Positions 46,250-56,829 are shown, counted from the first letter of the stretch. The stretch is 64,000 bases of DNA from Rhodococcus pyridinivorans (GCF_900105195.1 NZ_FNRX01000002.1:3224001-3288000), one strand, 5' to 3'. The notes: generated from the sequence alone by a model not told the origin. Numbers and translations are program-made.

Positions 46250-47343
46250 AGCGAATGCACCAGCTCGACCACTCGGGTGATGGCATCGGGATCGGTGTCG
46301 GGCAGCACGCCGTGACCGAGATTGAAGATGTGTCCGATGGCGCCGGCCTCGAGAGCACGGTCGGCCTCGGCGACGATGCGGCGCACCTCGCGTTCGACGA
46401 CCTCCCGGCCCGCGAACAGAATCGCGGGGTCGAGGTTGCCCTGCAGGGCCTTGCCGGGGCCGACGCGGGTCGCGGCGACGTCGAGCGGGATGCGCCAGTC
46501 GACGCCGACCACGTCGGCGCCCGCCTCACCCATGGCGCCGAGGAGCTCACCGGTGCCGACACCGAAGTGGATGCGCGGCACCCGCGCACCGGCGATCTCG
46601 GCGAAGACACGCTCGGAGTGCGGCAGGACGTACTCGCGGTAGTCGGCGAGCGAGAGGGCGCCCGCCCACGAGTCGAAGAGCTGGACGGCGTCGACACCGG
46701 CGCCGATCTGCGCGCGCAGGAAGCCGATAGCGACATCGGTGAGCTTGCCGAGGAGCGCGTGCCAGGTCTTCGGGTCGGCGTGCATGAGCGCCTTGGTGTG
46801 CTCGTGGTTGCGGCTGGGTCCGCCCTCGACGAGATAGGACGCCAAGGTGAAGGGCGCCCCCGCGAAGCCGATGAGCGGGGTGTCGCCGAGTTCGCGGGTC
46901 AGCAGACCGACCGCGCGGGCGACCGCCCCGACCTCCTCGGCCTCGAGGGACGGCAGCGCGGCGACATCGGCGGCGGTACGGACGGGGTTCGCGACGACCG
47001 GGCCCGTCCCGGCGACGATGTCGAGGTCGATACCTGCCGCCTTGAGCGGGACGACGATGTCGGAGAACAGGATGGCAGCGTCGACCTTGTGCCGCCGCAC
47101 CGGCTGCATCGTGATCTCGCAGACGAGCTCGGGGTCGAAGCACGATTCGAGCATGCCGACGCCGGCCCGGATCTCCCGGTACTCGGGCAGGGAGCGGCCG
47201 GCCTGACGCATGAACCACACGGGCCGGTGGACGGGCCGCTCACCGCGCGCGGCCGCCAGCAGGGGCGCATGCGGCAGGATCCTTCGCGCGGGGTACTCCG
47301 CGGGCACCGCAGAGCCGACGTTCGTGTTCTCCAAGCCGGTCAT
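46246..47343 (-). CDS. hemE: Uroporphyrinogen decarboxylase
   Basis: A 365-residue HemE. Signatures: [17 protein letters not shown], the catalytic Asp region [27 protein letters not shown] and [26 protein letters not shown]. It decarboxylates the four acetates of uroporphyrinogen III to coproporphyrinogen III. Start: ATG 47343 (MTGLENTN) with GAGGATC upstream; the longer ORF overlaps the divergent DUF3000 gene. First gene of the heme operon. Confidence 0.96.
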   Translation of the reverse strand: MTGLENTNVGSAVPAEYPARRILPHAPLLAAARGERPVHRPVWFMRQAGRSLPEYREIRAGVGMLESCFDPELVCEITMQPVRRHKVDAAILFSDIVVPLKAAGIDLDIVAGTGPVVANPVRTAADVAALPSLEAEEVGAVARAVGLLTRELGDTPLIGFAGAPFTLASYLVEGGPSRNHEHTKALMHADPKTWHALLGKLTDVAIGFLRAQIGAGVDAVQLFDSWAGALSLADYREYVLPHSERVFAEIAGARVPRIHFGVGTGELLGAMGEAGADVVGVDWRIPLDVAATRVGPGKALQGNLDPAILFAGREVVEREVRRIVAEADRALEAGAIGHIFNLGHGVLPDTDPDAITRVVELVHSL

Positions 47344-47512
47344 CGATCCTCGTTCTTCGGGCACTGCGCGCCGTCGCGCAGGGCAGCGTCTGTCGGGTCC
47401 CGGACCGAGACGTGTGGCGCGGACCCGCTGCCCATGCTGCCACGACCGCGCCGCCCACCGGAATCGGCGCGCCTCCCGCGTGCGGTGCGTCACCGGCACT
47501 AACCTCCGCTCG

Positions 47513-48088
47513 GTGACCACCTCGCCCGCCGAGCCGGCCCGCTTCCGTTCCGCAGTCGATGCGATGAACGCGGCTACCGTGCGCCCGGAGATCGAGGTCG
47601 GGCCGATCCGACCCCCGCAACGGCTCGCTCCCTACAGCTATGCACTGGGCGCCGAGGTCCTGCACGACGAGACGGAGGGGGTGACCGAGCAGTCGGAGGG
47701 CGACGCGTTCGGCCGTCTCATCCTGCTCTACGACCCCGACGGCGACGAGGCGTGGCACGGGACCACCCGGCTCGTCTCGTACATCCAGGCCGACGTCGAC
47801 GAGAGCCTGGCAGCGGACTCGCTGCTGCCGGAGGTCGCGTGGAGTTGGCTCGTCGACGCCCTCGCCGCGCACGGTGAACCGCTCACGGCGCTGGGCGGCA
47901 CGGTGACGGCGACGACCTCCGTGCGGTTCGGGGACATCGCGGGCCCGGGACGCGCCCACCAACTGGAACTGCGCGCGTCGTGGACTCCGCAGTCCGACAT
48001 GCTGACCCTGCACGTGGAGGCGTTCTGTGACGTCCTCGCATATGCCGCGGGTCTGCCTCCGGCGGGGGTTGCGCGACTCCAGCGGTGA
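47513..48088 (+). CDS. DUF3000 family protein
   Basis: A 191-residue protein of the DUF3000 family, found in actinobacteria next to hemE (Rv2680 in M. tuberculosis). Typical segments are [38 protein letters not shown] and [28 protein letters not shown]. No catalytic motif or membrane segment is visible and the function is unknown. Start: GTG 47513; divergent from hemE with 169 nt between. Confidence 0.82.
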   Translation: MTTSPAEPARFRSAVDAMNAATVRPEIEVGPIRPPQRLAPYSYALGAEVLHDETEGVTEQSEGDAFGRLILLYDPDGDEAWHGTTRLVSYIQADVDESLAADSLLPEVAWSWLVDALAAHGEPLTALGGTVTATTSVRFGDIAGPGRAHQLELRASWTPQSDMLTLHVEAFCDVLAYAAGLPPAGVARLQR

Positions 48089-48114
48089 AAACCGCTGCAA
48101 TCCGACCGGATTTC

Positions 48115-48128
48115 TAGAACCTGTTCTA
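48115..48128. promoter_or_regulatory. Perfect KstR-type operator upstream of WS/DGAT gene
   Basis: TAGAACCTGTTCTA is a perfect palindrome matching the recalled KstR consensus TAGAACnnGTTCTA, the repressor of cholesterol degradation genes in mycobacteria and rhodococci. It overlaps a candidate -10 (TACTCT, 48127-48132), which is seven nt before the ATG at 48140, so binding would block initiation of a leaderless message. Confidence 0.72.
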
Positions 48129-48139
48129 CTCTTGATTCC

Positions 48140-49582
48140 ATGCAGCGCCTCAGCGGGCTCGATGCCGGTTTCCTCTACCTCGAGACCCCCAGTCAGCTCC
48201 TCCACATCTGCGGGCTGATCGTGCTGGATCCGTCCACCGTCCCGGGCGGCTACGACTACGTGAGACTGCGCAACGAACTCGAAGCGCGCCTCACCGCCGT
48301 ACCCCAGTTCCGGATGAAGCTCGCCGACAGCAGGTTCAACCTCGACCATCCGGTCTGGGTCGACGACCACGACTTCGACCTCGACCGGCACGTCCACCAC
48401 GTCGGCGTGCCCGCCCCGGGCGGCCGGACCGAGCTCGCGGAGCTGTGCGGACACATCGCCGCGCAACCCCTGGATCGCTCCCGGCCACTATGGGAGATGT
48501 GGTTCGTCGACGGTCTCGACGACGGCAGGATCGCCGTCATCGCGAAAATGCATCACGCCGGAGTGGACGGGGTCTCCGGTGCCGCACTCATCGCGCAGCT
48601 GTGCAGCCTCGACCCGGCCGATCCCCGGCCCGAACCGGTGCAGTGGGGTGCCGGCGACGCGAACGATCTCGCCATCGCGATCGCCGGAGCCCTCAACGTC
48701 GCCCGCCGGCCTCTCCACCTGCTGCGGATCCTTCCCGGCGCGGTCACATCGCTGACCTCCTGGATCGCCCGCGCCCGACGCGGCGACGCCATGCCCGCGC
48801 CGTTCACGGCGCCGCGCACCCCGTTCAACTCCACCATCACCGGACACCGCACCGTCGGCTTCGCCGAGCTGAACCTCGACGACGTGAAGCTGGTGAAGAA
48901 CGTCTTCGGCGTCACCGTCAACGACGTGGTGATGGCGGTGTGCGCCGGCGCGCTACGCCGATATCTGGAGCGGCGCAGCGAGCTGCCCGACTCCCCGCTC
49001 ATCGGGATGATCCCGGTCTCGGTCCACGGCAGGTCGGATCGGCCGGGACGCAACCAGGTCTCGGCGATGTTCGCCGACCTCCACACACACATCGCCGACC
49101 CCGCAGAGCGGCTGCGGGCACTCTCGGAAGCGAACGCGGTGGCCAAGGAACACAACGCCGACCTCGGCGCGAACCTGCTGCAGGACTGGTCCCAGTTCCT
49201 CGGCGCGGCCGTGTTCGCCCCCGCGATGCGCGCCTACGCCGGACTGCGGCTCGCCGACCGGCACCCGGTGATCCACAACCTCGTTATCTCCAACGTGCCC
49301 GGACCTCCCGTGCCGCTGTACTTCCTGGGCGCCCGCATGACGGCGATGTACCCCTTCGGCCCGATCTTCCACGGCGCAGCGCTCAACATCACGGTGCTCT
49401 CCCTCGACGGCAGGCTCGACATCGGTCTGATCTCGTGTCCCGATCTCGTCCCCGACCTGTGGAAACTCGTCGACGACTTCTCCCCCGCCCTCGAGGACCT
49501 CATCCTCGCGGCCGGCGCGGAGAACGACGACATCCTCACATCGGATGTGGAGCGCGACGATGTCGTCTCGCAGGAGAGGTGA
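48140..49582 (+). CDS. Wax ester synthase/diacylglycerol acyltransferase
   Basis: A 480-residue WS/DGAT (Atf/Tgs) protein. It starts MQRLSGLDAGFLYLETP, contains the catalytic HHAGVDG (H138, H139, D143, G144), and in the second half NDVVMAVCAGALRRYL and ISNVPGPPVPLYFLGARM. It joins acyl-CoA to diacylglycerol or fatty alcohols to make storage lipid at the membrane. It interrupts the otherwise conserved DUF3000-RNase D neighbourhood of M. tuberculosis, suggesting lineage-specific insertion. The KstR-type operator just upstream suggests sterol-responsive control. Confidence 0.93.
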   Translation: MQRLSGLDAGFLYLETPSQLLHICGLIVLDPSTVPGGYDYVRLRNELEARLTAVPQFRMKLADSRFNLDHPVWVDDHDFDLDRHVHHVGVPAPGGRTELAELCGHIAAQPLDRSRPLWEMWFVDGLDDGRIAVIAKMHHAGVDGVSGAALIAQLCSLDPADPRPEPVQWGAGDANDLAIAIAGALNVARRPLHLLRILPGAVTSLTSWIARARRGDAMPAPFTAPRTPFNSTITGHRTVGFAELNLDDVKLVKNVFGVTVNDVVMAVCAGALRRYLERRSELPDSPLIGMIPVSVHGRSDRPGRNQVSAMFADLHTHIADPAERLRALSEANAVAKEHNADLGANLLQDWSQFLGAAVFAPAMRAYAGLRLADRHPVIHNLVISNVPGPPVPLYFLGARMTAMYPFGPIFHGAALNITVLSLDGRLDIGLISCPDLVPDLWKLVDDFSPALEDLILAAGAENDDILTSDVERDDVVSQER

Positions 49583-49697
49583 CGGTGTTCCGAGGGGAGT
49601 TCGCGAGGCGTCGAGCGGGTCCGTGCGTGTCCACCGATCGGACGTTCCGGACAGGAACGGAATTGCACACGGGGACGACACCGCTAGAGTCACGCCC

Positions 49698-50951
49698 ATG
49701 CCGGCACAGAACGACGAGGACGAGCAGAAGAGCACGAGCGTGACCACGGTGCCGCTCCTCGAACCCCGCGACGGCGTCCCGAAGGTCGTCACCACGGCGC
49801 GCGGGGTCGCCGACGCGGCAGCGATGCTCGCGCAGGGACACGGCCCGCTCGCCGTCGACGCCGAACGCGCATCGGGCTACCGCTACTCCGGGCGCGCCTA
49901 TCTCGTACAGCTCCGTCGTGACGGCGCCGGCACGGTGCTGCTCGATCCCATTCCCACGCGGGACGACCTCGCTCCCCTGACCGAGGTGATCAACGACCTC
50001 GAATGGGTCCTGCATTCCGCCGACCAGGATCTCCCCGGCCTGGCCGAACTCGGACTCCGTCCGGCGAAGTTGTACGACACCGAACTCGCCGGTCGTCTCG
50101 CCGGATTCCCCCGCGTCGGTCTCGCCGCGATCGTGGCCGAGACCCTCGGCCTCGAACTGCGCAAGGGCCACGGTGCGGCGGACTGGTCGACGCGACCGCT
50201 TCCCGACTCGTGGCTCAACTACGCCGCGCTCGACGTCGAACCGCTCGTGGAACTCCGCGACGCGATGGCGCGCGAACTCGAGCGGCAGAACAAGACCGAG
50301 TGGGCCGCTCAGGAATTCGAGCACATCCGGCTCGCGGGGCCGCCCGCTCCGAAGCCCGATCGGTGGCGGCGCACGTCCAAGATCCACGCGATCAAGGACC
50401 GACGCCGCCTGGCGATCGTCCGGGAACTGTGGACCACCCGCGACGAGATCGCCGCCCGGCGTGACATCGCCCCGGGGCGCATCCTTCCCGACTCCGCGAT
50501 CATCGCCGCCGCGGAGGCGAATCCCACGAGCGTCGAACAGTTGCAGGAGCTTCCGGTTTTCGGCGGTCCGCGGCAGCGGCGTTCCTCCCGTGCGTGGTTC
50601 AACGCGATCGAGCGGGCCCGTGCACTGCCGGAGGACCGGCTCCCACCTCTCACGCCGCCCCTGACCGGGCCTCCCCCAGCCGGCCGGTGGTCGCGTCACC
50701 ACCCTGAGGAGGCCGCACGTCTCGCCCTCGCGCGCGGCGAACTCACCGCTCTGAGCGAGGAAGTCGCCGTTCCCGTCGAGAACCTGATCAGTCCCGAACT
50801 CGTTCGGCGCCTGTGCTGGGACTGGGACGTCTCCGACGGGGCCGACGTCGAGGAGTACATCGACGGCCGCTTCGCCGAGGGCGGGGCACGGCCGTGGCAG
50901 CGCGCGCTGACCGTGCCGCGACTCGCGAAGGCCCTGACGGCGGAGAACTGA
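49698..50951 (+). CDS. RNase D-like 3'-5' exonuclease with HRDC domain
   Basis: A 417-residue DEDD-family nuclease. Exo I is LAVDAERASGY (D54, E56), Exo II LHSADQDLPGLAELG, Exo III LNYAALDVEPLVEL (YxxxD). An HRDC domain (about 215-290, RRRLAIVRELWTTRDEIAARRDI) and a second C-terminal helical domain follow. It probably trims stable RNA 3' ends. Start: ATG 49698, 115 nt after the WS/DGAT gene. Corresponds to Rv2681, upstream of dxs there as here. Confidence 0.9.
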   Translation: MPAQNDEDEQKSTSVTTVPLLEPRDGVPKVVTTARGVADAAAMLAQGHGPLAVDAERASGYRYSGRAYLVQLRRDGAGTVLLDPIPTRDDLAPLTEVINDLEWVLHSADQDLPGLAELGLRPAKLYDTELAGRLAGFPRVGLAAIVAETLGLELRKGHGAADWSTRPLPDSWLNYAALDVEPLVELRDAMARELERQNKTEWAAQEFEHIRLAGPPAPKPDRWRRTSKIHAIKDRRRLAIVRELWTTRDEIAARRDIAPGRILPDSAIIAAAEANPTSVEQLQELPVFGGPRQRRSSRAWFNAIERARALPEDRLPPLTPPLTGPPPAGRWSRHHPEEAARLALARGELTALSEEVAVPVENLISPELVRRLCWDWDVSDGADVEEYIDGRFAEGGARPWQRALTVPRLAKALTAEN

Positions 50952-51656
50952 TCTCCGCCGTCTGCTCTGCGTGCCATCTACTTCCGGCGGCTGCCGCGTC
51001 CTGGACATCACATCAAGGCCGAAGAACCGCTCGTACACGTCGCGGCCGCCGTGGAACATCACCGCGGCGATCCACAACTGGAGCCTCGGATCGAAGGCGT
51101 TGTATCCGTCGGAGCGGACCGGTGCGTGGGCGCGGTCGACGAAACGCACCACCCTGCGCCGTTCCTCGTCGTCGCCGAACGCCACGAGGAAGAGGTACGC
51201 GCTCGTGTTCCGGAAACGTGTGACGGGATCGATGAGCGCCCTGCTGTGTTCCACCACACCGTGCTCTACCGGAGGCAGAGCGATCTCCATGAGGAACCTC
51301 CGGGTCAAGTCAGCGGGAACGCCGCTTCACCCACCACACCCCGTACGGTCGCGTCCGGTCGTCGCCGAGTCATGGAACGGGACTGTATTTCCAGATCGCA
51401 CGGTGTCAAGCGGAGGTCCTCACCGCTCGGGCAGGTCGCAGACAGAGCGACGGCGCGGAGAGAATATTTCTTAACTTCTTACCCACTCGGAGGCGTCGCC
51501 ACACTCCATGCCGCGTTCGAAGTCCGCCTTGTGGGCGAGTTCTCGCCGGAAACGTCGAGTCGGCCGTTCACCCCGGCGTAATGTTCCCCTGAAGAAAACA
51601 CACTGTGTCCAACCCTTTTCCCGCTCTCGCGGCCAGTCCGATCCAGGAGTTCCTCG
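50952..51656. other. Gene-poor 705-nt region
   Basis: Apart from the DUF2236 remnant (51009-51308, minus) no gene is supported; overlapping plus-strand ORFs have no similarity or ribosome sites. Around 51463-51483 there is an unusually AT-rich patch (gaatatttcttaacttctta). TAATGT at 51579-51584 is a possible -10 for the sugar permease gene. Confidence 0.5.
51009..51308 (-). pseudogene. DUF2236 (MpaB-like oxygenase) gene remnant
   Basis: About 100 residues resemble the interior of DUF2236/MpaB-like heme oxygenases: MEIALPPVEHGVVEHSRALIDP, RVVRFVDRAHAPVRSDGYNAFDP, and LQLWIAAVMFHGGRDVYERFFG. The N-terminal part of the family is missing and similarity stops after ERFFGLDV, where the frame stays open antisense to the RNase D gene. 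The histidine expected near HPxVxxGVxEHS is Leu (LPPV). It is a truncated remnant; a GGAGG-ATG at 51290 may still be translated. Confidence 0.6.
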
Positions 51657-53054
51657 GTGACCCAACCATCGACCGCACACGCCGCGAAAGTCATCGCCGT
51701 GACCGTCGCGGCGGCCGTGGGCGGTTTCCTGTTCGGCTTCGACAGCTCGGTCATCAACGGCGCCGTCGACTCCATCCAGGACAACTTCGCGCTCAGTTCG
51801 TTCGTGACCGGTTTCGCCGTCGCCATCGCCCTGCTCGGCTGTGCCGTCGGCGCGTGGTTCGCCGGACGCCTCGCCGACAGTTGGGGCCGCAAGCGGGTGA
51901 TGCTCCTCGGCTCCGCCCTGTTCGTCATCTCGTCGATCGGGTCCGGTCTGGCCTTCAGCGTTCCCGATCTCATGCTGTGGCGTGTGCTCGGCGGCCTCGG
52001 CATCGGTATCGCGTCGGTCATCGCACCGACCTACATCTCCGAGATCGCACCCGCTCGCTACCGTGGCGCCCTCGCATCACTGCAGCAGCTCGCCATCACT
52101 CTCGGCATCTTCGCGGCCCTGCTGTCCGACGCGGTGCTGCAGAACGCCGCCGGTGGAGCGTCGAACGAGCTGTGGTGGAATCTCGAGGCCTGGCGGTGGA
52201 TGTTCCTCGTCGGCGTCGCGCCTGCCGTCCTCTACGGTGTACTGGCGCTGACGATCCCGGAGTCCCCCCGCTATCTCGTCGGCAAGGACATGGACGAAGA
52301 GGCTGCGGCCGTCCTGGCCAACGTCACGGGCGAGCTCCGGCCCGACGAGCGTGTCCGCGAGATCCGGTTGACGCTGCGACGCGAGTCGAAGGCGTCCTTC
52401 GGCGACATCCGCGGCCCGGTCTTCGGTCTGCAGCCGCTGGTGTGGGTCGGCATCACGATGGCCGTCTTCCAGCAGTTCGTCGGTATCAACGCGATCTTCT
52501 ACTACTCGACGACACTGTGGAAGTCGGTGGGCTTCACCGAGAACCAGTCGTTCACGACCTCGGTGATCACCGCCGTGATCAATGTGGTCATGACGTTCGT
52601 CGCGATCCTGTTCGTCGACAAGATCGGTCGCCGTCCGCTGTTGATGACCGGTTCGATCGGCATGTTCGTCAGCCTGCTGCTCGCCGCGATCGCCTTCTCG
52701 CAGGCGGTCGGCAACGGTGAGGACGTCGAACTTCCGGCACCGTGGGGTGCGCTCGCCCTCGTCGGCGCGAACGCCTTCGTGATCTTCTTCGCCGCCACCT
52801 GGGGTCCGATCATGTGGGTGATGCTCGGCGAGATGTTCCCGAACCGCATGCGCGCGGTGGCCCTCGGTATCAGTACCGCCGCCAACTGGATCGCGAATTT
52901 CACGGTGACACTGGCGTTCCCACCACTCACCTCCGCGGTCGGCCTGTGGTTCCTGTACGGACTGTTCGCGTTCTTCGCCCTGCTGTCGTTCTTCTTCGTC
53001 AAGGCCAAGATCCCCGAGACCAAGGGCATGGAACTCGAGGAGATGCAGAGCTAA
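51657..53054 (+). CDS. Sugar porter family MFS transporter (GlcP/XylE-like)
   Basis: A 465-residue major facilitator of the sugar porter family with 12 helices. Signatures: GGFLFGFDSSVINGA, GRLADSWGRKRVM, the PESPRYLV motif after helix 6, QQFVGINAIFYYS, DKIGRRPLL and the C-terminal PETKGMELEEM. It likely imports glucose or a related sugar with protons. Start: GTG 51657, with AGGAG upstream. No sugar enzyme genes are adjacent. Confidence 0.92.
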   Translation: MTQPSTAHAAKVIAVTVAAAVGGFLFGFDSSVINGAVDSIQDNFALSSFVTGFAVAIALLGCAVGAWFAGRLADSWGRKRVMLLGSALFVISSIGSGLAFSVPDLMLWRVLGGLGIGIASVIAPTYISEIAPARYRGALASLQQLAITLGIFAALLSDAVLQNAAGGASNELWWNLEAWRWMFLVGVAPAVLYGVLALTIPESPRYLVGKDMDEEAAAVLANVTGELRPDERVREIRLTLRRESKASFGDIRGPVFGLQPLVWVGITMAVFQQFVGINAIFYYSTTLWKSVGFTENQSFTTSVITAVINVVMTFVAILFVDKIGRRPLLMTGSIGMFVSLLLAAIAFSQAVGNGEDVELPAPWGALALVGANAFVIFFAATWGPIMWVMLGEMFPNRMRAVALGISTAANWIANFTVTLAFPPLTSAVGLWFLYGLFAFFALLSFFFVKAKIPETKGMELEEMQS

Positions 53055-53064
53055 CCGATACAGA

Positions 53065-53106
53065 CGCCAGGGGCGGTATCCGGATCACCGGATACCGCCC
53101 CTGGCG
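53065..53106. terminator. Strong bidirectional terminator between permease and dxs
   Basis: A perfect 19-bp stem: 53065-53083 pairs with 53088-53106 around an ATCA loop, beginning CGCCAGGGGCGG and followed by TTTG. It lies in the 76-nt gap between two convergent genes. Confidence 0.85.
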
Positions 53107-53130
53107 TTTGCTCACCTGCGTCGGTCGGAC

Positions 53131-55074
53131 TCAGCCCGCTTCGCGGTCGGACTGCTCGACCGCCGACGGTCGCGATCGCTCCTCGGGTTCGCTGTCGAGG
53201 CCGGCGACCCAGCCGGTGACCTGACGCGCCACGTCCTGGGCAGTCAGACCGAGTTCGGCGTGGATCTCGTTGCGGGAGGCGTGATCGAGGAACTTCTGCG
53301 GCACCCCGAGATCGCGGGCGGGCACGTCGACGCCGTTGCGGCGCAACGCGGCGGAGACCGCCGAGCCGACACCACCGTGGAGGCCGCTGTCCTCGATTGT
53401 GACGACGATCCGGAAGCCGCGTGCGAGGTCGACCACCGCGTCGGGCACGGGGAACACCCATCGCGGGTCGACGACCGCGGCGTCGATGCCCTGCCTGGAA
53501 AGACGATCGGCGACGTCGAGCGCGAGACCGGCGAAGGCGCCGACCGCGACGATCAGTGCGTCGCCGCACCGCGACGGCGGCATCCGCAGCACGTCGACCG
53601 TGCCGTCGAGACGCTCGATCGCCGGGATGTCTTCTCCCACCGAGCCTTTGGGGAACCGGAGGACGGTCGGGCCGTCGGAGACGTCGAGCGCCTCACCGAG
53701 TTCCTCTCGCAGCGTCGCCCCGTCGCGCGGAGCGGCGACCCGGATGCCGGGAACGATTCCCAGCAGGGACAGATCCCACATGCCGTTGTGACTGGCCCCG
53801 TCGGAACCCGTGACGCCCGCCCGGTCGAGCACCACGGTGACCGGCTGCCGAAGCAGTGCGACGTCCATGAGCAACTGGTCGAAGGCGCGGTTGAGGAAGG
53901 TCGAGTAGACGGCGACGACGGGATGCATTCCGCCGAGCGCGAGACCCGCCGCCGACGTCACCGCGTGCTGTTCGGCAATGCCGACGTCGAAGGTGCGCTC
54001 GGGGAACCGTTCGCCGAACTTGGCGAGGCCGGTCGGTCCGGGCATCGCGGCGGTGATCGCCACGACGTCCTCCCGCTTCTCCCCCAGCGCGATGAGTTCG
54101 TCGGAGAAGACCGACGTCCAGTCGGGAGCGGAGGCGGACTTCGCCCGGCCCGTGCGCGGATCCATCACGCCGGTGGCGTGCATCTGATCGGCGAGGTGGT
54201 TCTCGGCGGGCGCGTAGCCCGCTCCCTTGCGGGTGACGGCGTGGACGAGGACCGGACCGCCGTACGCCTTCGCGCGACGCAGCGCCGATTCCATCGCCTG
54301 CTCGTCGTGCCCGTCGACCGGGCCGAGATACTTGATGCCCAGATCGGTGAAGAGCACCTGCGGGCTGACCGCGTCCTTCACACCGGCCTTCATGCCGTGC
54401 AGCACCGAGTAGGCCGCCGAGCCGATCCAGGGGATCCGCTTGACGATGCGCCGACTGTTGTCGAGCACCTTCTCGTAGCCGGGCTTGAGGCGCAGCGCCG
54501 CGAGGTGCTCGGCGAGACCGCCGATCGTGGGCGCGTAGGAGCGGCCGTTGTCGTTGACGACGATCACCATCGAACGGTTCTGCCCGGCGGCGATGTTGTT
54601 GAGCGCCTCCCAGCACATACCGCCGGTCAGCGCGCCGTCGCCCACCACGGCCACCACGGTCCGATCGGACTGTCCGGACAGCGAATAGGCCTTGGCGAGT
54701 CCGTCGGCGTACGACAGGGCCGCCGAGGCGTGCGACGACTCGATCCAGTCGTGTTCACTCTCCGCGCGGCACGGGTAGCCGGACAACCCGCCTTTCTGCC
54801 GGAGACCGTCGAACTCGTCGCGACGACCGGTGAGGATCTTGTGGACGTAGGCCTGGTGACCGGTGTCGAAGAGGATCGGATCGCGTGGCGAATCGAACAC
54901 CCGGTGCAGAGCGATGGTCAGCTCGACGACGCCGAGATTGGGACCGAGGTGACCGCCGGTCGCCGCGACCTTCTCGACCAGGAATTCCCGGATCTCCCCC
55001 GCGAGCTCGGTGAGCTCCACAGGAGAGAGTCGACGTAGATCGTCGGGCGACTGGATGCGGGACAGAACACCCAA
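53131..55074 (-). CDS. dxs: 1-deoxy-D-xylulose-5-phosphate synthase
   Basis: A 647-residue thiamine diphosphate enzyme. Features: [37 protein letters not shown], the ThDP motif [17 protein letters not shown], and the transketolase pyrimidine domain [19 protein letters not shown]. It makes DXP from pyruvate and glyceraldehyde 3-phosphate, entering the MEP isoprenoid pathway. The start is probably TTG 55074 with GGAG 9 nt upstream. The C-terminal tail is Glu/Arg/Ser-rich. Confidence 0.96.
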   Translation of the reverse strand: MGVLSRIQSPDDLRRLSPVELTELAGEIREFLVEKVAATGGHLGPNLGVVELTIALHRVFDSPRDPILFDTGHQAYVHKILTGRRDEFDGLRQKGGLSGYPCRAESEHDWIESSHASAALSYADGLAKAYSLSGQSDRTVVAVVGDGALTGGMCWEALNNIAAGQNRSMVIVVNDNGRSYAPTIGGLAEHLAALRLKPGYEKVLDNSRRIVKRIPWIGSAAYSVLHGMKAGVKDAVSPQVLFTDLGIKYLGPVDGHDEQAMESALRRAKAYGGPVLVHAVTRKGAGYAPAENHLADQMHATGVMDPRTGRAKSASAPDWTSVFSDELIALGEKREDVVAITAAMPGPTGLAKFGERFPERTFDVGIAEQHAVTSAAGLALGGMHPVVAVYSTFLNRAFDQLLMDVALLRQPVTVVLDRAGVTGSDGASHNGMWDLSLLGIVPGIRVAAPRDGATLREELGEALDVSDGPTVLRFPKGSVGEDIPAIERLDGTVDVLRMPPSRCGDALIVAVGAFAGLALDVADRLSRQGIDAAVVDPRWVFPVPDAVVDLARGFRIVVTIEDSGLHGGVGSAVSAALRRNGVDVPARDLGVPQKFLDHASRNEIHAELGLTAQDVARQVTGWVAGLDSEPEERSRPSAVEQSDREAG

Positions 55075-55233
55075 CTGGAACAGCTCCCTCCGGCTCGTGC
55101 CTCACGCTCGTCGCGCGAGTGATTTCCTCAGTCTACGGAGCGCGGGAACGGAGCGTCTCCCGCCACCGCCTCGCTTCCGCGTGATCTCCTGGTCACCGGC
55201 GGACGGATCGCCCGCCGGTGAGCGAGGTCACCC

Positions 55234-56829
55234 TCACGAGGAGATGTCGGCGCGATCGGCCGGCGACTTCTCCTCGACGAGGTCGATGGTGGTGCGCAAC
55301 GCCTGGTTCGGGATCAGCACCACTGCCACCAGGGTAACGACCGCGAACGCCGCCGCCACGAGGAAGAGGGTCGCCGTCGCGTCGCCGTAGGCGGCACGGA
55401 TGACTTCGGCCACCGGCTCGGGCAGCTGGGAGAAGTCGAGGCTTCCACCCGATCCGCCGCCGGAGGTGTCCACACCGAGCTTCGCGAGACCGTCGGCGGA
55501 GATCGTCGCGACACGGGACGCGAGGATCGAACCGAGCACCGACACACCGATCGCGCCACCGAAGGTGCGGAAGAAGGCGACCGAGCTGCTTGCGGCGCCG
55601 ATGTTGCGCACGCTCACGGTGTTCTGCACGGCGAGGACGAGGTTCTGCATCAGCATGCCGGTGCCCAGACCCACGATCGCGATGTACACGCTGATCAGCG
55701 TGAGCGAGGTGAGGTGGTCGACCGTGCCGAGCAGGCCGAAACCGACCATCTGCAGGATCGCGCCGCCGATCAGGAAGCCCTTCCACTTGCCGAAGCGCGT
55801 GATGAGCCCACCGGAGAGCATCGACGAGACGAGCGTGCCGGCGACCATCGGGATGGTGAGCAGACCGGCGACCGTCGGGCTGTAGGCCCGCGAGGTCTGG
55901 AAGTACTGGCCGAGGAAGGTGGTGGCGCCGAACAGACCGATACCGACGGCCACGGACGCGATGATCGCGAGACCGGTGGTGCGTTCGGTGACGATCTTCA
56001 GCGGGATGATCGGATCGGCGACCTTCGTCTCGACGATCAACGTCGCGACGAGCAGGACGATGCCGGCACCGACGTACAGGGCGGACTCGACCGAGATCCA
56101 CTCGTAGTAGCCGGCCTTGCCGGCGAAGGACACCCAGACGAGCAGGACGCTCACCGCGGCGGTGATGAGCGTGGCGCCGAACCAGTCGATGCTCACGTTC
56201 TCCTTGCGGACGGTCGTGACATGCAGCGTGCGCTGCAGCAGGATCAGCGCGACAACGGCGATCGGAACGCAGACGTAGAAGCACCAGCGCCAGCCGAGGA
56301 GGTCGACGATGACACCACCGAGCACGGGTCCACCCGACATGGCGACGGCCATGACGGCGCCCATGTAGCCGGAGTACCGGCCACGCTGGCGGGGCGGGAT
56401 GATGCTGCCGATGATCGCGACGACGAGAGCGGTCAGACCACCCATGCCGATGCCCTGGATCACGCGGGCGGCGAGCAGGACCGGCACGTTGTGCGCGATA
56501 CCGGCCAGGACCGAGCCGATCACGAAGACCAGGATCCCGAGCTGGACGAGCAGCTTCTTGTTGAACAGGTCGGCGAACTTGCCCCAGATGGGCGTCGACG
56601 CGGCGTTCGCCAGCAGCGCCGTCGTGATGACCCAGGCGTACTGGGTCTGCGTGCCGTTCAGATCCGCGATGATCGTCGGCAGGGCGGTCGAGACGATGGT
56701 GCTGCTCAGCAGCGCCGTGAAGAGGGCGGCGAGGAGGCCCGACAGCACGACGAGGATCTCGCGGTGCGTCATCTGCTCCTCGGCTGCCGGAGCATCCGGC
56801 TGCGCTCCCTGTCCGGAGACTGTGGTCAT
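55234..56829 (-). CDS. DHA2 (14-TMS) MFS multidrug efflux transporter
   Basis: A 531-residue drug:H+ antiporter of the EmrB/QacA class with 14 predicted helices. Motif A is GKFADLFNKKLLVQLG, motif C AVAMSGGPVLGGVIVDLLGWRWCFYV. Early LDATIVNVALP is replaced by LLSSTIVSTALPTI, the actinobacterial form. ATG 56829 overlaps the MarR stop (ATGA), so regulator and pump are one operon. It likely exports hydrophobic or cationic toxicants. Confidence 0.93.
   Translation of the reverse strand: MTTVSGQGAQPDAPAAEEQMTHREILVVLSGLLAALFTALLSSTIVSTALPTIIADLNGTQTQYAWVITTALLANAASTPIWGKFADLFNKKLLVQLGILVFVIGSVLAGIAHNVPVLLAARVIQGIGMGGLTALVVAIIGSIIPPRQRGRYSGYMGAVMAVAMSGGPVLGGVIVDLLGWRWCFYVCVPIAVVALILLQRTLHVTTVRKENVSIDWFGATLITAAVSVLLVWVSFAGKAGYYEWISVESALYVGAGIVLLVATLIVETKVADPIIPLKIVTERTTGLAIIASVAVGIGLFGATTFLGQYFQTSRAYSPTVAGLLTIPMVAGTLVSSMLSGGLITRFGKWKGFLIGGAILQMVGFGLLGTVDHLTSLTLISVYIAIVGLGTGMLMQNLVLAVQNTVSVRNIGAASSSVAFFRTFGGAIGVSVLGSILASRVATISADGLAKLGVDTSGGGSGGSLDFSQLPEPVAEVIRAAYGDATATLFLVAAAFAVVTLVAVVLIPNQALRTTIDLVEEKSPADRADISS

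Noticed and set aside
49536..51308. A 590-codon minus-strand ORF antisense to the RNase D gene
   Set aside because: Only the first 100 codons show similarity (DUF2236); the remainder is a shadow of the RNase D gene.
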